A stretch of DNA of 16,857 nt from DASSFZ01 sp036514635 (GTDB lineage: Bacteria; Chloroflexota; Anaerolineae; Fen-1058), in assembly GCA_036514635.1 (NCBI GenBank), contig DATBWU010000389.1, positions 1-16,857 of the forward strand, read 5' to 3'. Below, in pieces: positions 5,996-12,644 of this stretch (its first letter is position 1; each line of letters begins with the position of its first letter). The notes beneath the pieces are model-generated. The model was given only the letters and a program-made list of their open reading frames with translations, ran no database searches and had not been told where the DNA came from. The translations under genes and the position numbers were made by a program.

Positions 5996-6847
5996 TTACA
6001 TTTCTTGCGGCGAGGCGCTCAAAATCTGCCGGAGCTGTTGAATTGCCCGATGTCGGAGGTTGTAAACCGACTGCCGCGACCGGCCCATCTCGCGCGAGAT
6101 CCATTCGTCGCTGCGCCCCAGCAGAAATGTGTAGGTCACAACCTGTTGCTGCGACGGGCTAGGCAGCCGGGCGATTGCCCATTTGATTTGCTCTTGCGTG
6201 TCAACACTCTCGAATGGCGCCTCGCTCTCCGGGTCGGCCAGCGCGTCGTGCGGCGAGCGCCAGCTGTCGGAATCGTGGCTGTCGTACGAATTATCGAGCG
6301 ACTCCACCAGCGGGTTGCGGTCGATCACGTCCGTCGAACGAGTATATTGCTTGAGAATGTGATTGTGCAGGATCAACGTCGCCCAGGCGTCGAATGAGAC
6401 GTCGTAAGGGAAGGTGGCATTGTAGACGGAGATACAGGTTTGCTGAGCATAGTCGACTGCATCCTGTTCCGCCGTGAGTCCCTTCAGCGGCCAATGCTGG
6501 AGCATCCTGTACGCGCGCCAATACAGCAGGCGTTGCAAGCGATCCCATTCGGCGCTGTCCCCGTCGGCTAACCGCTCGACACGCTCGTGCTCGGCAAGAT
6601 AGTAGCCGATGACCCTGTCGACGTACTCTTCCAGCCAGTCGAGCCTGATCGGCGCGCGAGCCTCACCTCTGCTAAATACGCGCTGCACCCGCCCGGAGTG
6701 CAGATTGCGCCAGACGATCTTGGCGAGCTGCGCGGCAAGCTTGGGAGCAGGTATCGGTGGTTCCCCCGGTAGAGACCCGGCGAACGCACTCACCCTGCGT
6801 TTGCACATCGTCAACAGCTCAGTCTCGGAGGCGAGGATCGGTAGCAT
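5996..6847 (-). CDS. Sigma-70-family (ECF-like) RNA polymerase sigma factor
   Basis: A 283-residue protein with a sigma-2-like region at about 105-175 (AVDYAQQTCISVYNATFPYD, SFDAWATLILHNHILKQYTR), including the hydrophobic core and -10 recognition helix. A sigma-4 helix-turn-helix sits at about 222-276 (AIARLPSPSQQQVVTYTFLL, WISREMGRSRQSVYNLRHRA). The acidic linker and an extra N-terminal 100 residues make it longer than a minimal ECF factor. The start is uncertain: neither ATG 6847 nor ATG 6808 (Met14) has a good ribosome binding site. No anti-sigma gene is adjacent. Targets are unknown. Confidence 0.75.
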   Translation of the reverse strand: MLPILASETELLTMCKRRVSAFAGSLPGEPPIPAPKLAAQLAKIVWRNLHSGRVQRVFSRGEARAPIRLDWLEEYVDRVIGYYLAEHERVERLADGDSAEWDRLQRLLYWRAYRMLQHWPLKGLTAEQDAVDYAQQTCISVYNATFPYDVSFDAWATLILHNHILKQYTRSTDVIDRNPLVESLDNSYDSHDSDSWRSPHDALADPESEAPFESVDTQEQIKWAIARLPSPSQQQVVTYTFLLGRSDEWISREMGRSRQSVYNLRHRAIQQLRQILSASPQEM

Positions 6848-7355
6848 TGGAGGTGATGCTATTTTGAACCGTTCATCTTATCCGGATGAATCGGAGTGAT
6901 ATTGATGCGTTTGGTCAATTGATTTGCAGGCGCAAGAACGGCGGGCGCGCTGCCATTAGATAATAGCGAAAGAGAGCAAGAGCAGTTAGAGACTTGACGC
7001 AGCCCAAGAGTCGGGCAAATAAGCACGCTACTGAAATCTTCAAGATTAATGTAGACCATAGTGCCTCGTGGGTAAATGGGCCGGTGTCGGTGCAGCATAG
7101 GCAGTTGTACTGTTTTTTGGCGGGAGGCTTCTATCTGAGCGCCGAGAGTGTTATCCTGTTTGCAACTATAGACCGCATCGCCATTTAAGCGTTCTGAGGA
7201 ATTGCCGCCTAACCTTTGGTAGTCCATCTCGGTTCACACTACTGATCGGCAAGCGAAGACATTGACGAACATATCATCTGAGTGCGCGTTTGCGGATCAG
7301 ACCTTTTTCCGACAAAGCCCATCGAACGTGTTTGATACTGAAAGAGGTCCTGCTC
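6848..7355. other. 508-bp stretch without recognised genes
   Basis: Divergent intergenic region between the sigma factor and the secreted-protein gene. Short ORFs on both strands (6994-7188 +, 6859-7227 -) lack ribosome binding sites and family-like sequence. I see no clear promoter, repeat or stem-loop. Confidence 0.4.
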
Positions 7356-7733
7356 ATGAAGAAAAACGTGTTGCTCACGTTAACGTTGGTAGGCAGCCTG
7401 CTCTTCGCTAATATTTCGCCGATTGCGCAGCCATCGTTTGTCAATGCCGCCCCTCCACCCCCTACGACGCCTACACCCACGCCACAGCCGGCTGAGCCGA
7501 GCGTGGCAAGCCCGGCGCTCCAAACTCCTCCCCCGCCCGATAGATTCTCGCTAGCAGCAGAGCAACTTCGCGCCCGCGAGGCGATAGAAGCGGTGTTGGA
7601 AAAATACGTCGACTATTGGGGACCGCGCTATCAGGTTGGTTCGATCGAAATGAGTGTTGCTCGTGTTAGCTCCTGCTGTTTCGCACCTGTTGTCTCATCC
7701 AAGCGTACCCTCTGGCTGATGACCACATTCTAG
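7356..7733 (+). CDS. Truncated secreted Pro-rich protein
   Basis: The start is ATG 7356 with AGAGG eight bases upstream. The first 31 residues (MKKNVLLTLTLVGSLLFANI...SFVNA) form a signal peptide with cleavage likely before APPPP. Then comes a Pro/Thr linker (residues 32-62) and the start of a folded domain, SLAAEQLRAREAIEAVLEKY then VDYWGPRYQVGSIEMSV. That opening recalls larger secreted proteins of Chloroflexota. After residue 105 the sequence loses this character (SSCCFAPVVSSKRTLW), so the domain is probably cut short by a rearrangement. It lies 207 bases upstream of comA on the same strand. Function unknown. Confidence 0.5.
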   Translation: MKKNVLLTLTLVGSLLFANISPIAQPSFVNAAPPPPTTPTPTPQPAEPSVASPALQTPPPPDRFSLAAEQLRAREAIEAVLEKYVDYWGPRYQVGSIEMSVARVSSCCFAPVVSSKRTLWLMTTF

Positions 7734-7783
7734 ACTGCCGAGGCGGCGAAAGGACAACGTGAATTGCTGGTGTTGAGCGAAGT

Positions 7784-7835
7784 AAAGCATCTTCGCCGTA
7801 GTTCCGAGATGCTTCGCTTCGCCCAGAATGACTGA
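7784..7835. repeat. Short inverted repeat of a dispersed type
   Basis: AAGCATCT at 7788 and AGATGCTT at 7810 flank a 14-base loop and are followed by CGCTTCGCCCAGAATGAC. The motif GAGATGCTTCGC...CTCAG(A/C)ATGAC is a dispersed repeat I recall from several environmental genomes. It may mark the sequence that truncated the preceding secreted-protein gene. Confidence 0.4.
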
Positions 7836-7940
7836 TGACATGAACCAGATTCTAGCCCAAAGTACGCGCTGAAAACCAGGAGACTTCCGGGGTACGACAT
7901 ATCGAGAGGTAACAACGGCCTTTGGCAGGGAGGGTATCTG

Positions 7941-8645
7941 ATGTCCTCTAAAATCCGTGTGGCGATTCTCGAAGACCATCAAAGCACCATCGATGGCTAC
8001 CTCTACCGTTTGAAGGACCACTCCCAGCTTGAGGTGGTAGGCGCGGCTGCCTTCGGCAGCGAGCTCGACCCGCTGTTGGCCGAGCATCCGGCGGACGTTG
8101 TGATACTGGACGTGAACGTACCGACTGCGCCGGACAACTCCAACCCTTACCCCATCCTGCATGTGATTCCTGAACTGCTTCAGAAATGCCCAAACCTTGC
8201 GGTGTTGGTTATCTCGATGCTCACCGAGCGGGCGTTGATCCAGGCGGTGATGGACGCGGGAGCCAGTGGGTACATCCTGAAAGATGACAGCGCGGCAATC
8301 CGGCAATTAGGCTCTATCTTACAGTCAGTGGCGGGCGGCGGGATATACTTAAGCGCACAGGCGCATCAGCAATTATCCAGACATCGGTGGAAGACGGACA
8401 AACCTCTCCTGACACGTCGGCAGGTCGAGGCCTTGTCTCTATGTGCTGCCTATCCCGATGAATCGTTGGCGGACCTTGCCGCCAGGCTGAGTGTGAGCAA
8501 TTCCACCGTCCGCAATTTGCTCTCCGGTGCTTACTTAAAACTGGATGTTAGCCATCGTGCGGCCGCCGTCGCCAAGGCCCGGCAGTTAGGCTTGATCACG
8601 CCGGCTGATGTGCCACGTGTAGCCTTTCAAGATCCGCAGACTTAG
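7941..8645 (+). CDS. comA: ComA-like NarL/LuxR-type response regulator
   Basis: A 234-residue two-domain regulator. The receiver spans residues 5-125 with acidic pair Glu11-Asp12 (ILEDH), phospho-acceptor Asp57 (VVILDVNVP), Ser92 (VLVISML) and Lys114 (YILKDD). The output is a LuxR/GerE helix-turn-helix at 153-217 (LTRRQVEALSLC, DLAARLSVSNSTVRNLLSG, HRAAAVAKARQLGLI). GGAGG seven bases before ATG fixes the start. NarL-type regulators are the normal partners of HisKA_3 kinases such as the one at 10009-12291. It is convergent with comQ (45 bp between stops). Together with comQ, comX and comP it completes a ComQXPA set. The gene symbol is by analogy; orthology needs a tree. Confidence 0.8.
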   Translation: MSSKIRVAILEDHQSTIDGYLYRLKDHSQLEVVGAAAFGSELDPLLAEHPADVVILDVNVPTAPDNSNPYPILHVIPELLQKCPNLAVLVISMLTERALIQAVMDAGASGYILKDDSAAIRQLGSILQSVAGGGIYLSAQAHQQLSRHRWKTDKPLLTRRQVEALSLCAAYPDESLADLAARLSVSNSTVRNLLSGAYLKLDVSHRAAAVAKARQLGLITPADVPRVAFQDPQT

Positions 8646-8675
8646 CCGGGCGTGGTTCCAGTTCGGTCTGCGGTG

Positions 8676-8692
8676 AGCCGTCTTAAGCGGCT
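8676..8692. terminator. Weak hairpin between convergent comA and comQ
   Basis: AGCCG - TCTTAAG - CGGCT lies 31 bases after the comA stop and overlaps the comQ stop. The stem is short and there is no T-run, so a bidirectional terminator role is only a possibility. Confidence 0.25.
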
Positions 8693-9653
8693 ACGTTGTC
8701 ATCGATTCTTCCCCACCATTGTTCTGCAAGACTCCGCCAGCCCGAAAGAACTCTCGTACCGGCTTAATCTGAGTCTCCAACAGGTCTGCTACGCCTGCCG
8801 TATGGGCAAGCGCTATACTTCCGAGTAGCTCTTCTGCCTGTTTGTGGCGACGAATGAGCTGGTCCATGCAGTAACTGATTGCCCCACAGCGAATCAGGAT
8901 CATTTGGGCTTCCGCCAGAGCCTGCGTGCCAGATACCAACTGGCACAACTCCAAGAATCGTGGACGATCGGGATGATCCACTAGCCGCGCAAATAGAATC
9001 GGCAGCGACGACCGGCCTTGTAACCAATCCGGATTGGCCGGTATGGCCATGGCATCGTCTAAGTCGTCGTGAATCTGGATCATCTCGCCATACAGATGCC
9101 CGATCTGGCGAAGACCTTCCGCGGTCTGGGCAGCGGCTCCCGCGAACAGTGCGCCGACCTGCAGGGCGGCGGCGAAGAAAGGGGAGCTCTTAGTTTGGAC
9201 CACGCGCCAGTAGGCCTCTTCGTCGGTGGGATTGTGTGCGTCGAAGTGCTGGCCGAAAGCGGTCGTCAGCATCATCCGATTCAGGCTGTCCAGTGCCGCC
9301 AGCTTGATTGCCCGGTCGGCTTCACTGTGCACGATCGCCTCCAGCCCGGCCGCTTGCAATGCGGAGGCGATGTTGGCAGTGGTCGGCGCTCCGATTCGGT
9401 GATACTCGCCGCGCGGATCATCGTCGAGTAAGTCGTCAATCAGGATGATGTTGAGTTGCAGGCAGGCCAGCGCCGCCGAGACGGGGATGACTCGATCGAG
9501 TGTTCCGCCGACGGCTTCGCACGCCAGTGCCGGCATCTTCCAGACTGCCGCGTTGGGCGGCGCTGCACGCTTGAGCAGGTCTTGTACGTCGGGCCATTCC
9601 CGGACGAATGGCAACTCCAACGCGAAGTTCAACGCCTGGGTATGAAATTCCAT
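8691..9653 (-). CDS. comQ: ComQ-like isoprenyl diphosphate synthase/pheromone isoprenyltransferase
   Basis: A 320-residue all-helical polyprenyl synthase-fold protein. The first Asp-rich motif is DDLLDDD at 73-79 (IILIDDLLDDDPRG). The second is DDLDD at 196-200 (MIQIHDDLDDAM). Both bind Mg-diphosphate. Also visible are the KSSPFFAAALQVGALFAG helix near 155-172 and a GQ pair at 134-135. AGGAGG five bases before ATG fixes the start. The family normally makes linear isoprenyl diphosphates; ComQ proteins instead attach the prenyl group to a Trp of ComX. The pheromone role here rests on the neighbouring comX and comP genes. It follows comX in the same operon, after a strong hairpin. Chain length (geranyl or farnesyl) cannot be read by eye. 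Confidence 0.85.
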   Translation of the reverse strand: MEFHTQALNFALELPFVREWPDVQDLLKRAAPPNAAVWKMPALACEAVGGTLDRVIPVSAALACLQLNIILIDDLLDDDPRGEYHRIGAPTTANIASALQAAGLEAIVHSEADRAIKLAALDSLNRMMLTTAFGQHFDAHNPTDEEAYWRVVQTKSSPFFAAALQVGALFAGAAAQTAEGLRQIGHLYGEMIQIHDDLDDAMAIPANPDWLQGRSSLPILFARLVDHPDRPRFLELCQLVSGTQALAEAQMILIRCGAISYCMDQLIRRHKQAEELLGSIALAHTAGVADLLETQIKPVREFFRAGGVLQNNGGEESMTT

Positions 9654-9672
9654 GTTGCCCTCCTAATGATTG

Positions 9673-9699
9673 ACTGGCCGGGACAAAGTCCCGGCCAGT
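9673..9699 (-). promoter_or_regulatory. Strong hairpin between comX and comQ
   Basis: Perfect 12-bp stem ACTGGCCGGGAC / GTCCCGGCCAGT with an AAA loop, placed between the comX stop and the comQ ribosome binding site. No T-run follows on the minus strand. It is therefore more likely an attenuator or mRNA-stabilising element, setting a high ComX:ComQ ratio, than a simple terminator. Confidence 0.6.
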
Positions 9700-9710
9700 G
9701 ACGGTGTGAT

Positions 9711-9872
9711 CTATTCAGTTGTCGCCGGCCACTCGGTCCACGACATCCCGGTCTTGAGAGCCTGCACCTCGTTCGGGCTGATTTTCGTCAGTCCCGCCAG
9801 GCGCGCCAGGCCGGGATCCGAGACCTCCGGCGCGTGGAACAGCCGGGTGTAAAACAGTTGCATTGCGGACAT
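9711..9872 (-). CDS. comX: ComX-like pheromone precursor peptide
   Basis: A 53-residue peptide starting at ATG 9872, chosen because GGAGG lies seven bases upstream; the open frame extends 31 codons further but only through promoter DNA. It begins MSAMQLFYTRLFHAPEV, continues ARLAGLTKISPNEVQALK and ends TGMSWTEWPATTE. This follows the ComX pattern: short N-terminal helix, a PE pair, a (L/I)xGLx segment before an ExxA helix, then a C-terminal tail with Trp. It has no signal peptide, as in known ComX. Trp45 and Trp48 are the candidate prenylation sites. The ending EWPATTE resembles the KWPPIE form described for B. subtilis natto. Length matches the 50-60 residues usual for ComX. It is the first gene of the comX-comQ operon. 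Confidence 0.85.
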   Translation of the reverse strand: MSAMQLFYTRLFHAPEVSDPGLARLAGLTKISPNEVQALKTGMSWTEWPATTE

Positions 9873-9935
9873 GGGAGAACCTCCGTGTGAGATAGGGTCG
9901 AATGCGGTGCCGATACGAATTACTTGGTTTGTCTT

Positions 9936-9965
9936 ATAATACGGTTTGCCTCCTTTCGATCTCAA
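9936..9965 (-). promoter_or_regulatory. Candidate promoter of the comX-comQ operon
   Basis: On the minus strand TTGAGA (9965-9960), an 18-base spacer and TATTAT (9941-9936) would start transcription about 55-65 bases before the comX ATG. The plus strand shows TATAAT at 9935-9940 toward comP but no matching -35, so the comP promoter may need an activator. No clear ComA-box dyad was found. Confidence 0.4.
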
Positions 9966-10008
9966 TAACGACCTTCAATCGGTGGCCACCTTCCGCAGGA
10001 GAAATTCG

Positions 10009-12291
10009 ATGGGGCGCTATCTGCTGCATCAATCGGCTCTCGCTGAACGCTTTCTACCCTGGGTGATGCTGAGCCTGTTGTTGTTGTTCACGTATGCGTT
10101 CTTCGTGGTGGTCCCCTACGCCGGTTTTCGATACCAACCTGACGGGCAGGTGGTCGAACTCTATGTGGAACCGGCGCTCCACGGCGATCTGCGTCTGGAG
10201 GATCGTCTACTCCAGGTCGGCCCGGTGCATTGGGCCGACTTCAGGCAAGATTTCCGCCGCACGCTCTTCGAGGAGATTGAACCCGGCGACAGAGCCCCGC
10301 TCATGATCGACCGTGACGGCCAGGTGTTGACCATTCTCTGGATGTTTCCAGGTCCCAATCTGAACGAGTTTCTGCAGCGCCTCAATAGCCAATGGTTTCT
10401 GCCCTATTTCTTCTGGTTGGCCGGAACTCTCGTGCTGCTGAGTGTGCGCCCCAAAGACATGCGCCAGCGTTTGCTCGTCGCTTTTTACTACCTGACGGCG
10501 CTTTGGCTCATCACCGGCGGCGGAGCCGCGTCCGCGCACGTATGGGAAACGGCTATCGTCGTGCAATCGACGGTGTGGCTGAGTGTGCCGGTGTACTGGC
10601 ATCTGCATTGGATCATCCCGGAACCCCTGCGGCGTTTGCCCCAGCGAGCTGGGTGGATTGTGTATACAGCCGCCGGCGTACTGGCGTTGGCGGCATGGTT
10701 CGAATTGATTCCGCCGCGCTTGTATCAATACGGGCTGGTCATGGCGGTGGCCGGCGCGATGGTCTTGCTGCTGCTTCACTTCGCGCTCCGACCTGCTCAG
10801 CGTCGGGACATCGCTCTCCTGGTATTCCTGGCGGTGCTCGCCGTGGCTCCGCTGGTGGCGAGCGGCCTCGCCAGGTTGGCCGGCCTCGCTTTGCCTTACT
10901 ACGCCGTAGGCGCTTCTCTCCTGGGGCTTTTCCTGTTGCCCGTGGGCTATTTCTACGCCGCCTATCGTCGCCGGCTGGGCGGTATGGAACTGCGTCGCAA
11001 CCGCCTGCTGTCGCTGTATCTCTTTGTCAACGTGCTCAGCACGGTGCTCATCATCCTGTATGCTCTCGTCGGCACCTGGCTGGACGTCTCGTCCGCCGCG
11101 CTACTCGTCGGCGTTGGGGGCAGCCTGTTGACAGCCCTGGTCACGATTTTTGGCTATGCGCCTTTTCAACGCTTTGTCGAGCGCCGCCTCTTGGGAGTGC
11201 CTCCTGCGCCGACCCATCTGCTGGAAACGTACGCCGCCCGCATTGCTACCCGCCTTGATACCCTCGGCCTCGTCAGCTTGTTGCGCGACGAAATCCTGGC
11301 CAGCCTGCTCGTCCGCCAATCCGCCTTTCTTCATTTTGATGAGGCCCGTCGAACGACGGTGCTCTATCGGACAGGCATCAATGACGCTGACCTCCCGACG
11401 GATAACGACATCTCTGCACTGCTGGCTGAAGCCGGGCAGTATCGCCCTCACCTGCAAGCCGAAGACAGTCACCGATCGCAGCCGTGTGCCTGGGTGCGCC
11501 TGGTGCTTCCCTTGCGTCTGGGCGACCGCTTAATCGGCTTGTGGCTGCTGGGCCGCCGCGATCCTGATGATGAGTATGCCGGGCCCGAAATCGCAGTCCT
11601 GCAGGCGTTGGCTGATCAGACAGCTATCGCACTTGCACACATCGTCCAATCTGAGCTGTTGCGCACGGCATATAAGGCTGACATTGACCGAATGGAAACC
11701 GAGCGAGCCAGCCTGGCACGCGAGCTGCATGATCACGTCCTCGGTGACTTGGCGACCCTGAAAGGGAATGCGGAGATGCGTTCCCCTTCATCTGATTTCT
11801 TTGAAATCTATGACCGGATCACGACCAGCCTGCGGCAGACCATCACCGGCCTGCGCCCTACCATGCTCAACTACGGCTTGCGAGCTGCCTTGAGCTCGCT
11901 GGCCGACGCGCTGGCTGACCGAGCGCTCCCCGACCTGGTTATTGAACTCAATGTGCCTGAGACAACCGTGCGCTACAACGCCGACCTTGAGCAGCACCTG
12001 TATCGCATTGTGCAGCAGGCCTGTGAGAATGTGCTGCGCCACGCCCAAACGCGCCGACTGACTATCCACGGTCTTTTGGAACAAGACCGCATTGACTTGA
12101 CCGTCGAGGATGACGGTGTTGGATTCGAAACCGGTGAGCGTCTGGATCTGTCGGGACTAATTGCCCGCCGACACTTTGGATTAGCGGGGATGTACGAGCG
12201 AGCAACGCTCATCCAGGCGAATCTGACGATTGACTCGGCCCCTGGGCAGGGCACACGCATTCGGATTACCTGGTCTTCTCCGGCGCGTTGA
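10009..12291 (+). CDS. comP: ComP-like polytopic sensor histidine kinase
   Basis: A 760-residue kinase (B. subtilis ComP is about 769). The start at ATG 10009 is backed by AGGAG about eight bases upstream. Layout: TM at about 15-35; an extracytoplasmic PDZ-like segment at 50-115 (LRLEDRLLQVGPVHWADF); roughly nine further TM helices at 129-382; a GAF-like region at 405-548; the HisKA_3 dimerisation helix at 563-625 with phospho-His574 in LARELHDHVLGDL; and an ATPase domain with N box (ACENVLRHA, Asn674), G1 DDGVGF (701-706) and G2 HFGLAGM. This domain order equals ComP, the receptor for isoprenylated ComX. It is divergent from comX-comQ, and its likely substrate is the response regulator at 7941-8645. 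Sequence between the helices is diverged from Bacillus, as expected for a ligand-specific receptor. Confidence 0.88.
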   Translation: MGRYLLHQSALAERFLPWVMLSLLLLFTYAFFVVVPYAGFRYQPDGQVVELYVEPALHGDLRLEDRLLQVGPVHWADFRQDFRRTLFEEIEPGDRAPLMIDRDGQVLTILWMFPGPNLNEFLQRLNSQWFLPYFFWLAGTLVLLSVRPKDMRQRLLVAFYYLTALWLITGGGAASAHVWETAIVVQSTVWLSVPVYWHLHWIIPEPLRRLPQRAGWIVYTAAGVLALAAWFELIPPRLYQYGLVMAVAGAMVLLLLHFALRPAQRRDIALLVFLAVLAVAPLVASGLARLAGLALPYYAVGASLLGLFLLPVGYFYAAYRRRLGGMELRRNRLLSLYLFVNVLSTVLIILYALVGTWLDVSSAALLVGVGGSLLTALVTIFGYAPFQRFVERRLLGVPPAPTHLLETYAARIATRLDTLGLVSLLRDEILASLLVRQSAFLHFDEARRTTVLYRTGINDADLPTDNDISALLAEAGQYRPHLQAEDSHRSQPCAWVRLVLPLRLGDRLIGLWLLGRRDPDDEYAGPEIAVLQALADQTAIALAHIVQSELLRTAYKADIDRMETERASLARELHDHVLGDLATLKGNAEMRSPSSDFFEIYDRITTSLRQTITGLRPTMLNYGLRAALSSLADALADRALPDLVIELNVPETTVRYNADLEQHLYRIVQQACENVLRHAQTRRLTIHGLLEQDRIDLTVEDDGVGFETGERLDLSGLIARRHFGLAGMYERATLIQANLTIDSAPGQGTRIRITWSSPAR

Positions 12292-12330
12292 CGCCGGCGC
12301 ACCCAAAACCTGGGTTGGACTGCCCGGCGT
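12291..12330 (+). terminator. Two-part stem-loop after comP
   Basis: Outer stem ACGCCGG / CCGGCGT encloses an inner stem ACCCA / TGGGT, immediately after the comP stop. No T-run follows, so it may be a Rho-dependent or mRNA-end structure. Confidence 0.4.
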
Positions 12331-12433
12331 TAAGAGATAGACCCAGATCGTGCAGGCAATTCATCGTGGCTTCAGTTGTTAAGGTTCTGTTCGCGAAATG
12401 GCTGATGTTGCGGCCATTTCCGTTTGATAGCCC

Positions 12434-12545
12434 ATCTTAAGTACACGGGTATTTGAAGTCCAGAAAGCATCGCTTGAATCGGCTCAAACATCGCTTGAAT
12501 CGAGAAACCGGCGCCAAGAGTCGATTTGGAGGACTGCTACGCAGA
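12434..12545 (+). repeat. Diverged copy of the upstream/start region of the XRE-membrane gene
   Basis: This stretch aligns with 13951-14050 (ATCT.AAG..., TGAAGTCCAG, CATCGCTTGAATCG, CCGGC.CCA.GAGTC.ATTTGG), but the ATG is lost and the coding frame is decayed. The motif CATCGCTTGAATCG occurs here twice as a 21-bp tandem unit (12468-12481, 12489-12502) and once before the intact gene (13985). A looser version lies at 16419-16432. The remaining gap between comP and the next gene (12546-12644) holds nothing else I can name. Confidence 0.65.
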
Positions 12546-12644
12546 TTACGGGTTACCTTGCCCGCTGTCGCGCTATACTGTATATGTGGTGTTAGGCGAT
12601 GATGGTCCCTTACAACCTGACGTTTGCCGATATGGTAGTGCGCT

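Noticed and set aside
6859..7227. 122-codon open frame on the minus strand upstream of the sigma gene
   Set aside because: No ribosome binding site and no recognisable domain; composition is like non-coding DNA.
8691..9653. Ordinary housekeeping polyprenyl synthase as the full explanation of the ComQ-like gene
   Set aside because: Possible by sequence alone, but the co-operonic ComX-like peptide and the adjacent ComP-like kinase make the pheromone role much more likely.
9935..9940. TATAAT as a simple constitutive promoter for comP
   Set aside because: No -35-like hexamer at 16-18 bases upstream on the plus strand; the overlapping minus-strand promoter fits better.
10392..11258. 288-codon open frame inside comP
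   Set aside because: Out-of-frame shadow, Arg/Ala/Pro-rich, and comP itself is complete with all motifs.
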